A stretch of 64,000 nt of DNA from positions 61,462,814 through 61,526,813 of the forward strand of contig NC_133771.1 in assembly GCF_003597395.2 (NCBI RefSeq), written 5' to 3'. This DNA is from Chelonoidis abingdonii (lineage: Eukaryota > Chordata > Testudines > Testudinidae). Numbering within the stretch: the first letter of the stretch is position 1; each line of letters begins with the position of its first letter. Positions 9,641-21,455 of this stretch are shown one piece after another. Position numbers and translations under genes: made by a program. Below the pieces are notes generated by a model that saw nothing but the letters and a program-made list of their open reading frames with translations, did no database searches and was not told where the DNA came from.

Positions 9641-11399
9641 TCTCTCTTGCTATGCTAATAATATCTGCAATACTATGTGAGGACTCTTTAGTTTAAAGCA
9701 GTAACAGTTCATTTTCCATACAAACTTTGTATGTTTCCCCATTTGTAAAGTCAGTGATATTCATTTCTGAAATGTGTTATACTATTTGTGCTGATTTCTA
9801 ATGAACACTACAATGAAACAAGTTTCACAAATCCATTTTCCATCAGTTGAGCCAGGAACTCTGATTTTTGAAGAAGTTCACTGAACTCACAATCCTAGTG
9901 GCGGAAGGACTTGTAAAGACAAAAATGTAATTTAAGCAATAAAAAAAGTTAAAATAAAGAGCAAAGAAAAAAAATCTGCTGTGCCTAGGCCTGAGTTGGT
10001 TCACACATCAAGAAGCCAGTAGTTGAGATTTCATTCCAGGAAAACTTCCAATCTCATCTGAGGTTTTTCATATCCTTGAAAAGATGATAGAAAGTAGTGA
10101 GTTATTAAATACAGCATCACTTTTGCTAAAATACTTCTAGACAAGATATTAAAAGCCATAGAAATGACAAAGAAAAATGTAATTTACTTTAAACAATTTA
10201 ACTGTTGCCACATAACCTCTTTCAAGAGGATTGTTTGTCTTATATGTTGCTGCATTTTACTGCTTTTTATCTTGTTTCAAAATTAAATGTTTATTGAATT
10301 TTTGTTTGTGTACAATAACTACATGTATCCCTGTTTATTTGAAAATGTAATTAATAAATTGTACAAAGTTTATGCTGCCACAAAATTTTTGGTCTAACAT
10401 ATACCAATTACTTCAAGTCTTATGTATAGATATGAGACTCGTATCTATTCCCCTGAATTACATGTCATACCATTTAGTCTTGTAAAGAGACAGTGACAGA
10501 GCCTCAGGTGGTGTAAATGGGTGTAGCTCCACTGAAATTAATGCTGCAAGGACTGGGAGTGCCTGCCAGGGGCAAGAGCAAGTCCAGATTTGCAGGGTCT
10601 TCATGTGAATGACCCTGGCCTTCCATGGATCCCACAAGGTCCAGTGGGATTGGCCTTTTCTGTGGGATGGCAATCTATGCTCTCCATGCCCTCCATGAAA
10701 TGATAGTAGAGGAGCTCTACAAGGGGATCCTCCCCATGAGCCCCCATCCATAGGCTTCTCCATTCCAAGGGATGATCCCAGCCTTGGTATTAACTTACTT
10801 CCTTTACCCCTTAAACATGGGCTCTGAATACAACATAAGATAATCTTTTAATTAAGCTGGACTTCTGCTAAATAGCAGGGCTTCATTATAATACAAATCG
10901 CTCAAACGATTCACGCAGTCAGCATAGGCACCAAGCAAAACAGTGAAGTCAGCCAAACCAAACTTACAGTATGGCACATTCAGTGCTGTGCAAGTTGTTG
11001 AATATGTAAAATATAGGAGTTATTAATGTGGTATGTTTAAAAACTCGGGCTACAGTGCATTCATCATCAAATTGTCTGATTATCAGTTATTTTAAAGAGG
11101 ACTGCTCTAAGAAGTGCCATATGCAAATGAAATGCAAAACTGAGTGTCTAACCACCTGGTAGTAACTCTATGAATAGTTTATATTACAGCCTATCATTGT
11201 ACCATAATTAAAGAGCCCATAGTACATCACAAGCCAGTGTCCTAACCACATTACATTTTGGGTAATTTAATTTTGTCCACCTAAATTATCCTGATAGTTT
11301 TCGGTGGATAAGAAATACTTAGTCTCTTTCTTCCCTAAAGGTGCACTGTTGACATTTTCTACTCTTTGGAGTCATGGTAGCAGAAAGACAAGCAGAACT
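9641..11399. other. No gene recognised
   Basis: Mostly AT-rich sequence. A GC-richer patch at 10458-10763 yields a 101-residue minus-strand frame that shows no domain. GTGTAAATGGGTGTAGCTCC near 10512 resembles the old fold-back repeats seen elsewhere in the window. Confidence 0.5.
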
Positions 11400-11643
11400 G
11401 CAGGGTCTCAATGCATGAGTGAGATGATAGTATAAGGAGGACGGCTTTAGGTTCATTAGAAACTGGGGAACCTTTTGGGAAAGGAGGAGCCTATACAGGA
11501 AGAATGGGCTCCACCTAAACCAAAACTGAAAGAAACTGCTGGCATGTAAAATTAAAAGATTGTTGATGACTTTTTAAACTATGGGTTGAGGGGACACTAG
11601 ATGCAGAGGAGCACACAGTTTGGGTGGAGACATCCTTTAGGAC

Positions 11644-11689
11644 CAGTGGCTGCTTCAGGTGCCAGCGCTCCAAGCTAGAGCCGCCCCTG
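11644..11689. mobile_element. 46-bp hAT remnant with perfect target duplication
   Basis: The sequence begins CAGTGGCTGC and ends GCCGCCCCTG, and it is flanked on both sides by exactly TTTAGGAC (11636-11643 and 11690-11697). The 8-bp duplication and the CAG...CTG ends are those of hAT transposons. Only the two termini remain, with almost nothing between them. It sits within the CR1 copy and interrupts it cleanly. Confidence 0.8.
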
Positions 11690-13217
11690 TTTAGGACGGA
11701 ATATATTAATGGGGGAACTCCATATACTAAAACAGGATAAGAAGGAAGGTAAAGGGAGGGCGGGGATAGGGGCTAGAGAGGAACAGACAAATGCAAGAGA
11801 GTCCTATTTAAATATAACATAAAGGCAAGCAACTGAATATTGACAAAATGTACTATTGCTTATATACAAATGCTAGAGGTCTAAACACTAAAATGGGTGA
11901 ACTAATTTGCCTGGCATTAACTTTGGATATTGATATAATAGGCATTACAGAAACTTGGTGGAATGAGGATAATCAACAGGACACGGTAATACCAGGTAAA
12001 TATATATATATAGAAATGACAGAGTAGGTTGTGCTGGTGGGGGAGTCGTACTAAGCATAGAGTCAAATAAAGTAAAAATTTTAAAAGACTCAAACCTCAC
12101 CATACAATCTCTATGGATAAAAATTCCATGCTTGAACAGTAAGAGTATAGCAACAGGAATATACTACTGACTGCCTGATCAGGATGGTGATGGTGATTGT
12201 GAAATGCTCAGTTTGATTAGAGAGGCTACAAAGGCCGAAAAATGCAGGTATAATGGGAGATTTCAACAATCTTTATACTGACTGGGTATATGTAACCACA
12301 GAAAGATAAAATTTCTAGACACCATAAATGACTGCTTCTTGGAGCAGCTTTTCCTGGAACCCACAAGAGAGACAATTCTTGATATAGTCCAACTGGTGCA
12401 CAGAGCTGGTGCAACAGCTGTAGTCAGCTGAACCATTCAGTAATAACAATTGTGATGTAATTAAATTTAACATACTTTTAGGGGGAAATGCCAGAGAAAC
12501 CCATCACAACGGTATTTACTTTAAAAAGGGGAACTATACAAAAATGAGGAAGCTAAACGAGAATTAGAAGAAACAATCACAAGAGTGGAGTCCCTGCAAA
12601 CTGCATGAAAACTATTTTAAAACATTATAATAGAGGCTCAAACTAATTAAATTAAAAAAACAGTAAGAGAACCAGAAAGCGCCACTCTGGGTAAAGAGTA
12701 GAGTTAAAGAGGTAGAGGCAAAAAAAAAAGGGGGGGGCATCCTTTTAAAAATTAGAAGTCAAATCTTAGTGAGGAAAGTAGAAAGGAGAATAAACTGTGG
12801 CAAGTCAAGTGTAAAAGTATAATAAGGCAAGCTAGGAAAGAATTTGAAGAGCAGCTAGCTTACGACACAAACACTAGTTGTAAGTACATCAGAAGCAAGA
12901 AGCCTGTTAAACAGCCAGTGAGGCCACTGGACAATCAAGATGCTAAAGGAGCATTCAGGGAACACAAGGCAATTGTGGAGAAGGTAAATTAATTCTTTGC
13001 AACTGTCTTCATGATAGAGGACGTTGGGGGAAATCCTCACGCCCACGCCATTATTTTTTAGGTGACAAATCTGAAGAACTGTCCCAGGCTGAGGAATCAG
13101 TAGAGGTGGTTTTGGAACAAATTGATAAACTTAACAGCAATAAGTCACCAGAACCAGATGGCGTTCACCCAAGAGTTCTGAAGGAACTCAAATGTGAAAC
13201 TGCAGGACTACTAACTG

Positions 13218-13400
13218 TTGTTGTTGCCTATCATTAAATCAGCTTCTGTACCAGAAGACTGGAGTATAGCTAATGTAAAGCTGATTTTTAAAAAAGGTTT
13301 CATAGGCGATCCTGTCAATTATAGACCAATGAGCTTAACTTCAGTAACAGGCAAATTGGTTGAAACTATAGTAAAGAATAGAAGTAACAGACATAGATGA
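13218..13400 (+). pseudogene. CR1 reverse transcriptase fragment
   Basis: This 60-residue frame holds the N-terminal reverse transcriptase landmarks PEDWSIANVKLIFKK and NYRPMSLTSVTGKLVETIV of CR1 ORF2. It is cut by stops on both sides and followed by a hAT insertion, so no functional enzyme can be made. Confidence 0.8.
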
Positions 13401-13497
13401 ACACAATATGTTGGGAAAGCGTCAACACGGCTTCATGCCTCTCCAATTAGAATTCCTTGTAGGGATAAAAAAGCATATGGACAAGGGTGATCCAGCT

Positions 13498-13802
13498 CAG
13501 GGCCACCTGGGTGGGGGGAAGTGGGGTAATTTTTTGGGGCCTCTGGAGCAAGGTCCTTCACTCGCTCTGGGGGCCCTGGAAAACTCTCGCGGGACCCAGG
13601 CCCCCGGAGCTTCTTCCGCTCTGGGTCTTCAGCGGCAATTCGGCAACAGGGGGTCCTTTCGCTCCAGGACCCGCTGCCGAAGTGCCCCGAAGACCCATGG
13701 TGGGGGGTCCTTCTGCCCCTGGATCTGCCGCCGAAGTTCCGGGTCTTCAGCAGCAATTCGGCGGAGGGCCCCCAGGCCGCCTGAATCCTCTGGGCGGCCC
13801 TG
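13498..13802. mobile_element. Non-autonomous GC-rich hAT element
   Basis: The element starts CAGGGCCACC and ends GGGCGGCCCTG, flanked by perfect 8-bp duplications ATCCAGCT at 13490-13497 and 13803-13810. It is 305 bp, GC-rich and without a transposase. The open frames of 131-146 residues across it are composition artefacts. The same family recurs at 34362-34813 and as the outer element at 2373-3064. The host is the CR1 copy, so this insertion is younger than that CR1. Confidence 0.9.
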
Positions 13803-15080
13803 ATCCAGCTGATATAGTGTGCTTGGCCTTTCAGAAAGCTATTGACAAAGTCGCACACCAAAGGCATTTAAGCAAAGCAAACAGTCATGAGGTCAGAGAG
13901 AAAGTCCTCCCCTGGATTAGTAACTGATTCAAAGATAGGAAACAAAGGGTAGGAATAAACTGTATGTTTTCCCAATGGCGAGAGGTAAATAGTGGTGTCC
14001 ACCAAGGATCTGTCGTGGGACAAGTGCAGTTCATCATATTTATAAATGATTGGGAAAAGGGGGTGAACAGTGAGGTGGCAACATTTACAGAGGATACAAA
14101 ATTACTCAAGATAGTTAAATCCAAAGCTTACTGAAAAGTTAGAGGGATTTCACAAAAAACTGTGTGACTGAGCAACAAAACAGCCAATGAAATTCAGTGT
14201 TGATAAATGCAAAGTAATGCACTTTGGAAAAAGATAATCTCAACTATACATATAAAATGATAGGATCTAAATTAGCTGTTACCAGTTAATAAAGAGATCT
14301 GGGAGTCAATAGTTGTCTGAAAACAGCTCAGTGAGCAGCAGCAGTCAGAAAAGCTAACTATTGTTATGAACCATTAGGAAAGGGATAGATGATAAAACAG
14401 AAAATATAATTCCCCTATGTAAATTCATGAGCTATATAATGTCACCATATAAATTTATATAAGCCCACACCTTGACTACTGCATGCAGATCTGGTTGCAC
14501 CATTTCAAAAAAATATACATTAGAATTGCAAAAGGTACAGAGAAGGCAACAAAAATGATTGGGGGTAAGGAACAGTTTCCATATCAGGAGAGATTAAAAA
14601 GACCTGGACTGTTCATCTTAGAAAAGATTACTAAAGGGGGATATGGTAGAGATTTATAAAATCATGAATGGCATGGAGAAAATGAATAAGGAAGTGTTAT
14701 TTACTCCTTCACATAACACAGGAATAAGGGTTCACCCAATGAATTTAATAGGCAGCAAGTTTAAAAAAGACACAAGGAAATACTTCCTTCACACAACAAA
14801 TGTGTGAAGTTGTGTGAAGGTGGGGAACTGGGGAATTCTTAGTCAGGGGATGTTGTGAAGACTAAAAGTATAACTAGGTTAAAAAAAATTAGGTAAATTC
14901 ATAGGTCCATCAATGGCTTTTAGCCATGATGCTCAGGGACAACTCTATAACCTCCAACTGTCAGAAGCTGGGACTGAATCACAGGGGATGGACCACTTGA
15001 TATTGCCATGTTCTATTCATTCCCTCTAGAGCATCTGGCACTGCCACTGTCAGTGATGCCAGTATTACAGATGGGCAAAC

Positions 15081-16269
15081 CAATTGGGGAAAATAAAAGA
15101 GCAATCCCAAATCTCAAAACAAAGTGGACCTCAGATTTCCTTTTTGTTCTGACTGGTCCAGGTACACAACCCTTCTCCTGCTGTTTTTCACCATAACAGG
15201 TCTCCTATCTTTTGCTGAAATACATTCCAAGGTGAGTCTGAGATCTAGCAGTCTCTGCTTGTCTAGCCACTGTCTACAGATCTCATGAGTGCTGTGAATG
15301 CATTCTGGGATGACTGAGCTAGGAGAGCTCCAGAACTTGCCAAGTTTGAAAACTGCAATATGGAAACAGCAAAAAAGTGAGTGTGAGACCTGAGACCTTC
15401 TCTTCCTGCTTCCAGGCAGAAGACCTGAATGTTGAGAAGAAGGAACTGGGGAGTCAGGAAATGGAGCTGACAGGTTGGTTGGGGGGCTGTTAGGAGCTCA
15501 GGATATAGATCTGGATGGTCAGAATACTGATAATGGGAAACTCAGACAATGGGCCTGCATGATCTAACTCTTATTTAAGAAAGGTGAAAATCCCAGATAA
15601 GCAGGCTGTATATTTAAAAGCAGAGTACACAGTGCCCTGGGATTTCTATAGGCAGCTACAATGCACTACTTGTGAGTGCAGAATCATCTTGTGAAATTTT
15701 AACTACATCTGACATTGCTGATGAGAAGACACAGAAAAGTCAAATCCTGATCTAATTGTCATTGATATCCCAAGGCTATAAGTGAGTCAGCCAGAATCAC
15801 AAGTTTTATAAATAAAGTTTGGCAATCTAGGATTGGCTAAGAAAATTCAGACTATTCTGCCAGACAAATGGAATAGAGTTCATCCCTAAACAGAATCCCC
15901 ATTTGTTTTCACTGTAAATTGCATGACTCCCGGGCCTGCTAGAGAAGTCTTGGCAGGCACCAGTGATACCTGGTATAATGCCAGCCAATGTTTCCTGAAT
16001 GGGATTTTGATAAAAAAAACATTGTCTGAAAAATTATATTAACACCTGCAGGAAATGACTAAAACCCAAAATCAAATACTATTTGTTGCAATATACTTGT
16101 CATCATGCAGATAATGGGCAAGATTCTTTTATTTTTTGGACCTGCAAAAATATGCAAGGTTGGGGTTAGAAGGGTGCAAGTACCCATATACAGGCGGGGC
16201 ACAAAATGATCCTTCTCCTTTACAGATAAGGCCTTTTCCTGTAGCCATATTGTAAGGTGATCCTGTCCT
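15081..16269. other. No gene recognised
   Basis: This is sequence between the CR1 tail and an LTR fragment. Short frames only, none with a recognisable domain. Confidence 0.45.
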
Positions 16270-16975
16270 AATAGCACTCACTACCACCAGATAAAGAAAC
16301 AGATCTTAAGATGGTTAAAGAAAACTTAGTTTATAGCATCCTGTCTAGCAAGAAATCACACATCAATAGTTGTGGTTGTGAAATCCTCACTTCTTTATTG
16401 TTTTGTCCTTATGGTCCCCACTTCTCTATTGTTTGTCTGTATCATCTCTGTCTAGTTCTTTGATTGTTTGTCTGTATTTTGCTAGGTGTAAATGAAGAAA
16501 GGTGGCGGGGTATGATTGGTTAAAGGATTGTTTTACAATATGTTAGGATTGGTTAGAAAATTGTTTAGTAATATTTTAATAAAATGATTGGTTAAGGTAT
16601 AGCTAAGCAGGACTCAAGTTTCACTATATAAACTGGGGTCCAAAAGGAAGTTCTTTGGAATCAACTCCAAGATACAACCCCAAGATCAGAGCCGCCAGAC
16701 CTCAGCCTGCCAACCATGCCGTGCAGAAGCTGAAGTTTCCCACATGACCTGATTCTGACTGGCCATCAAGAAAAGTTCATCTGCCTTGTTGGGGGTGGTG
16801 AGCATTGTATGTGTGTGTATTCTGTTTTGGTAATTGTTTTAAGACCTTGCAAACCTGCAGAGTGTAAGGTTTTGCCTTATGCCCTAGGAACTGGGTAAAG
16901 GTGGGTGTCCTTAGAGTGTGTGAGTAACAGAATTTTGTATGGGTAACACTCTGGGAGCACAAGAACTACTCAAGT
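16270..16975 (+). mobile_element. LTR of an endogenous retroelement
   Basis: The segment has promoter-like organisation: several ATTGGTTA (CCAAT-type) motifs between about 16518 and 16590, then a TATA box in CACTATATAAACTGGGG at 16622-16638. The U5-like part ends in GTGTGAGTAACAG and GGGTAACAC near 16915-16952. That U5-like part matches 25735-26040, which shows an interspersed family. No gag, pol or env frame is attached. I cannot define target duplications, so the ends are approximate. Confidence 0.6.
16622..16638 (+). promoter_or_regulatory. TATA box of the LTR
   Basis: CTATATAAAC lies downstream of repeated ATTGGTTA boxes within the LTR-like repeat. This is the expected U3 promoter layout. 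Activity cannot be judged from sequence. Confidence 0.5.
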
Positions 16976-18329
16976 GCTGCCATTCAATTATTTATTATTT
17001 GCACTACAGTAAGCACCCAAAATGTCGTAGATATTGTAGAAACATATATGAAGAGACAGCCCTTGTCATAAAGCAGTTTATCGAAGTTGAAGTAAGATCA
17101 GGATAGATGAACAAAATAGAGGGGAATAAGGATATTGAATACAGATGAATTACATAGTGGTTACTGAATATCTTTGTTTTGGAGGGACAGATACAACAAA
17201 TAGAAGGAATGGGGGACGAGACAGGAGTATGTGGTTACATACACGTAGACTAGCAGTGTGCGCAACTACATGGTCATAATTCCTTCAATTTTTTTATTTA
17301 TTATCAGAAATAAATACAGAAGAATAGTGATGAACAATAAAACAATAATCTTCACCTTCCTATCCATTAAAAGTCATCAGTGACATTGCTGATTCATCAG
17401 GGGGCCTGCAGGCCCCGCTGATCAACTCCTCCCCCTCCCTCCACAGCTGTTGTCTGGCATGCGGGAAGAGCACGGACAATGCATGCTCAGGAAAGGGAGT
17501 GGAATCATGTCCAGGGGCCTCCAACTCCTCCCCCTCCCTCCCAGTGCCTGCAGGGTTAAGTGCATCGGTGTCTCTGGAGCCCGTGTTTTGGGCTGGGCCA
17601 GTCTCTAACTAATGTGATACAATTAAGAGTTTTCTCCAGTATCAAAGTTCTGGTTTGGACCCTGACTCAGCAGAGCACTTAAGTGTATGTCTAAAGTTAA
17701 ATACACACACTGCTTGGCTGAATCAGTGCCTCCTCTTCCCCACCTCTTTCTGCTTTGGATTTGTGAAGAGTTGATGCTCCCCCGCACCCTCCTTCCTTCA
17801 GGAACCAGTTCACCTCCAGGCGCGGATTTAGCTCTGGACTTTGAATGCTCCATCTGGGTAGAAAGTTCTGTTTGGTGTTTACCAACTTCATTCTATAGAC
17901 CAGCTTAAAGATGGATATCAGGAACAGTCTGGCTTTGGGCCTGGACCATGAAAACATCATCAAGGCCATTATAGCTTCTAATGAACTTTTGCAGCAATGC
18001 AGGTACAGGAAAACTTTACCAAGCTACTGCTGAATTTATTTATTTAAACTTCTGCTACCATTCAGACTTCGCACAGGGTCAGATTTCTCAGATAATACCC
18101 TTAAAATCAATTCCCTGCCCCATCCCAAAATACCATGAGGAATCAGTGACATAGTGCTAAGAAAGAGATCCCTGCTTTCATGGGAAGAACAAGAGCTTGA
18201 CCTCACTGAGAACATAACTGAATGAGACATTTTCCAAAGACTGTTAAGAAGAATCAGGACCTGATTCTACCCCATCCCTCAAGTGCCCTGTCCCTCAAGT
18301 GCCCATGCACCTCCTGCATGGCTGGCACT
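16976..18329. other. Non-coding stretch with GC-rich patch
   Basis: A GC-rich patch at 17400-17600 has CAACTCCTCCCCCTCCCTCC twice, near 17423 and 17520, and may be part of an old DNA transposon. The 17630-17970 frames on both strands show no known domain. Confidence 0.4.
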
Positions 18330-18428
18330 GGGACGAGGGGCAGGGATGGAGTGGGGAGACTTGGGGGTCCCTGAAAAATTTTAAATCAAAATGGGGGTCC
18401 TTGGGTTGCTAAAGTTTGAGAACCAGTG
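18330..18428. mobile_element. hAT-type 3' end fragment
   Basis: The fragment ends TTGCTAAAGTTTGAGAACC followed by AGTG, the terminus of the 'TTTGAGAACCACTG' turtle element family that also appears at 55695. The 5' end is not recognisable. Confidence 0.45.
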
Positions 18429-18924
18429 AATTACACATCTAATAGATCTTTTTGGTTTCTAATTTCTATCATATGATTCTACGATATATTATTTATCATT
18501 AAATTGGCATTACAAGAGATGGCCATATTTTATCCCAACTGTCTGCTAAAAAAAACCACTTATTTCTTCTGGAAGAAAAATCACTCCAGCTTACTCTAAA
18601 TCCTATTTGTGTAAATCAGTTGATGAAAGAACTAATGTGAGTACATTTTGTATCAATTCAGACTTCACGCTTTGGAAAATATATACAGAGATAAATTTAA
18701 GGCTTCATATTTTGGAAATATAGCTTTATAAACTGTTGGTCTGGCTGGCATACCAGGAAAAGGTGTGAAGTTGCAACTCTGCCCATAAAATTAGCAACAG
18801 AGCCTGAAGAGTTTATCAGGAATCACCTCCATAGGCATGCCTTGTTACTTCCGCAATGAAACATTTGTATTTTATTTTATTTCTTAATATCTATAAGATA
18901 AGATGTCTATCACTTAATACATAG

Positions 18925-18985
18925 CCCCGTTACAGGGCTTTTCAAGAGTAGATTTCAAAGTGCTTTACAAAATAGGCCAATATCA
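18925..18985 (-). mobile_element. MIR-like SINE, left part split by CR1
   Basis: CAGGGCTTTTCAAGAGTAG and CAAAGTGCTTTACAAAATAG, ending in CCAATATCATT, form the first half of a MIR-like SINE read in reverse. Its missing half (ATTTCACAGATGGGAAAACA onward) lies at 20818 after the CR1 insertion. Confidence 0.65.
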
Positions 18986-19283
18986 TTTTTGAAAACTTGT
19001 GATGATTGAGGGAGGTCCCAGATGATTGGAAAAAGGCAAATATAGTGCCCATCTTTAAAAAAAGGGAAGAAGGAGAATCTGGGGAAGTACACACTGATCA
19101 GCCTCACTTCAGTCCCTGGAAAAATCACGGAACAGGTCCTCAAGGAAACCATTTTGCAGCACTTAGAGGAGAGGAAGGTGATCAGGAACAGTCAACATGG
19201 ATTCATCAAGGGCAAGTCATGCCTACTAACCTGATTGCCTTTTATGATGAGATAACTGGCTCTGTGGATATGGAGAAAAAACA

Positions 19284-19526
19284 GTGGACGTGATATATCT
19301 TGACTTTAGCAAAGCTTTTGATACAGTCTCCCACAGTACTCTTGCCAGCAAATTAAGGAAGTATGAATTGGATGAATGGACTATAAGGTGGATAGAAAAC
19401 TGGGTAGATCGTCGGGCTCAATGGGTAGTGATCAACAACTTGATGTCTAGTTGGCAGCTGGTATCAAGCAGAGAGCCCAAGGGGGTGGTCCTGGGGCTGG
19501 TTTTGTTCAACATCTTTATTAATTAA
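19284..19526 (+). pseudogene. CR1 reverse transcriptase core fragment
   Basis: An 80-residue frame contains the YLDFSKAFDTVSH motif, which holds the first catalytic Asp region of non-LTR reverse transcriptases, and LDEWTIRWIENW. The turn motif has lost the usual Gly-Ser (EPKGVVLGL). The frame stops at TAA 19524-19526 inside the expected FINDL segment. Confidence 0.8.
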
Positions 19527-20237
19527 TCTGGATGATGGTCTGGATTGCATCCTCAGCAAGTTTTCAGATGACAGTAAGCTTGCAGGGGAGAGGTAGATAC
19601 ACTTGAGGGTAGGGATATAGTCCAGAGTGACTTAGACAAATTGGAGGATTGGGTCAAAAGAAATCTGATGATGTTCAACAAGGACAAGTGCAGAGTCCTG
19701 CACTTAGGATGGAAGAATCCCATACACTGTTACAGGCTGGGGACTAACTGGCTAAGCAGCAGTTCTACAGAAAAGGACCTAGGGGTTACAGTGGATGAGA
19801 AGCTGGATATGAGTCAGCAGTATCCTTGTTGCGAAGAAGACTAACGGCATTTTGGGCTGCATAGTAGGAGCATTGCCAGCAGATCGAGGGACATGATCAT
19901 TCCTCTCTATTTGGCATTGGTGAGGCCTCATCTGGAGTACTGTGTCCAGTTTTGGGCCCCACACAAGAAGGATGTGGAAAAATTGGAAAGAGTCCAGCAG
20001 AGGGCAACAAAAATGATCAGGGGGCTGGGGCACATGACTTATGAGGAGAGGCTGAGGGAACTGGGCTTATTTAGTCTGCAGAAGAGAAGAATGAGGGGTG
20101 ATTTGATAGCAGCTTTCAACTACCTGAAGGGGGGTTCCAAAGAGGATGGAGATCAGCTGACAGAACAGGGAGATGGTCTCAAGTTGCAGTGCGGAAGGTT
20201 TAGGTTCGACATTAGGAAAAATTATTTCATTAGGAGG

Positions 20238-20615
20238 TTTCAGAGTAGCAGCCATATTAGTCTGTATCCTAAATTAACTTAGGCTTGAATAGAGACTGGG
20301 AGGCTGAGTCATTACACAGATTGAATCTATTTCCCCATGTAAAGTATCCTCACACCTCTTGTCAACTGTCTGTAATGGGCCATCTTGATGATCACTACAA
20401 ATGTTTTTTTTCCTCCTGCTGATAATAGCTCATCTTAATTAATTAGCCTCTTAGAGTTTATATGGCTACTTCCACCTTTTCATGTTCTGTATGTATATAT
20501 ATCTTCTTATTGTATGTTCCATTCTATGCATCTGATGAAGTGGGCTGTAGCTCACAAAAGCTTATGCTCAAATAAATTTGTTAGTCTCTAAGGTGCTACA
20601 AGTACTCCTGTTCTT
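20238..20615 (+). mobile_element. Penelope/SINE-related insertion with internal inversion
   Basis: The insertion is flanked by 12-bp near-identical duplications TTCATTAGGAGG (20226-20237) and TTCACTAGGAGG (20616-20627) of the CR1 host. Its first 32 bp (TTTCAGAGTAGCAGCC through CTGTATCC, to 20269) are the reverse complement of the element's own 3' terminus. The rest (20270-20615) runs in the Penelope sense, matching 8600-8960, but lacks that terminus. The terminal piece has therefore moved to the other end, inverted. Confidence 0.75.
20532..20569 (+). other. Hammerhead-like core, decayed
   Basis: CTGATGA is followed by GTGGGCTGTAGCTCAC and then AAAAGC, where the intact copy has GAAAGC. The invariant G of the GAA segment is lost, so this copy should not cleave. 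The same AGC-TTAT-GCT hairpin follows. Confidence 0.45.
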
Positions 20616-20817
20616 TTCACTAGGAGGGTGGTGAAGCACTGGAATGGGTTACCTAGGAAGGTGGTGGAATCTCCTTCCTTAGAGGTTTTTAAGGCCTGGC
20701 TTGACAAAGCTCTGGTCGCGATGATTTACTTGGGGTTGGTCCTGTTTTGAGCAGGAGATTGGAATAGATGATGTCCTGAGGTCTCTTCCAATCCTAGTCT
20801 TCCATGATTCTATGATT

Positions 20818-20945
20818 ATTCTTATTTCACAGATGGGAAAACAGAGGCACACAGAGGTGAAGTGGGCCAAGGTCACCCAGCAGGACAGAGGTAGAGCTGG
20901 GAATAGAATCTTGGTCTCCTGAATCCCGGTCCAGTGCTCTCTCCG
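20818..20945 (-). mobile_element. MIR-like SINE, right part
   Basis: ATTTCACAGATGGGAAAACA, GGCACACAGAGGTGAAGTGG and AAGGTCACCCAGCAGGACAG are the standard reverse-strand landmarks of MIR. It continues the half-element at 18925-18985 and shows the CR1 between them to be a later insertion. Confidence 0.8.
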
Positions 20946-21455
20946 CTAGGTAACTAATCATACTAACCACATAGCACAACATAAAAAACAGATTCAGCGC
21001 ATTCCCTGTACATCACTCCTGACTGTATTTGCCCTTTCAGCTTGCCCTGAAAGCTAGCAGACTATTTCCGACACAAGAGAAAACATGTTCAAAAGAAATG
21101 TGCTTGACAAGAATCTCCCTCTTTTACATTGAGGAGGTTCCAGCTCAAGTGGCTGTGCAGATTTCAAATGTAGCAGGGTTGAGGTGAGGTCTGTTAGGTA
21201 GGAAGATCCTTAGCTACATGCTAATGCCATAAAGAACAATGGCAGCAACATTCGGAGAGGTACAGGTCACAATTCTTACTGGAGATGATTTGCGTAGCAA
21301 AGTAGAAGAGGGGAGAGAATAAGAAACTGCATTTAAGCAAGAGAATTAAGGTCAGAGACTAACGGAGCATGATGGAAGATGGATCCTGTTAGAGATAAGA
21401 GAAAACAGGACTAAAAAGGAGAAGGAGCCCTGAAAATGATGAGCGCATAGATGGG
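20946..21455. other. No gene recognised
   Basis: Unique-looking sequence with no repeat landmarks that I can name. Confidence 0.45.

Larger units (their letters stand above)
11400..15080 (+). mobile_element. Long decayed CR1 LINE
   Basis: Landmarks of one CR1 copy appear in order. AATGGGCTCCACCTAAACC is at 11505-11523. The endonuclease segment GITETWWNED is at about 11941-11970. NNSKSPEPDGVHPR-like sequence is near 13137-13173. The reverse transcriptase entry SVPEDWSIANVKLIFKK and NYRPMSLTSVTGKLVETI lies in frame 13218-13400. The 3' end resembles the CR1 tail with CAGAAGCTGGGACTGAATCA and TTCATTCCCTCTAGAGCATC. Stops and indels break every frame, so it is inactive. Two hAT elements have inserted into it (11644-11689 and 13498-13802). 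The exact ends are uncertain by tens of bases. Confidence 0.85.
18986..20817 (+). mobile_element. CR1 LINE copy, reverse transcriptase to 3' end
   Basis: The copy starts at TTTGAAAACTTGTGATGATT. It carries VPDDWKKANIVPIFKK (about 19015-19062), VIYLDFSKAFDTVSHS (19290-19337), the RT segment that should read VPQGSVLGP but reads EPKGVVLGL (about 19473-19499), and [10 protein letters not shown] near 19555, where FADD has become FSDD. Frames are broken by stops. The 3' end shows GTCTCTTCCAATCCTAG and a TTCTATGATT tail. It sits inside a MIR-like SINE and is itself interrupted at 20238-20615. Confidence 0.9.

Noticed and set aside
13408..13927. Open frames of 131-146 residues
   Set aside because: They cross the boundaries of the hAT insertion and its CR1 host, so they join unrelated sequences.
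20532..20569. Active hammerhead ribozyme
   Set aside because: The invariant G before AAA is replaced, so the catalytic core is broken in this copy.
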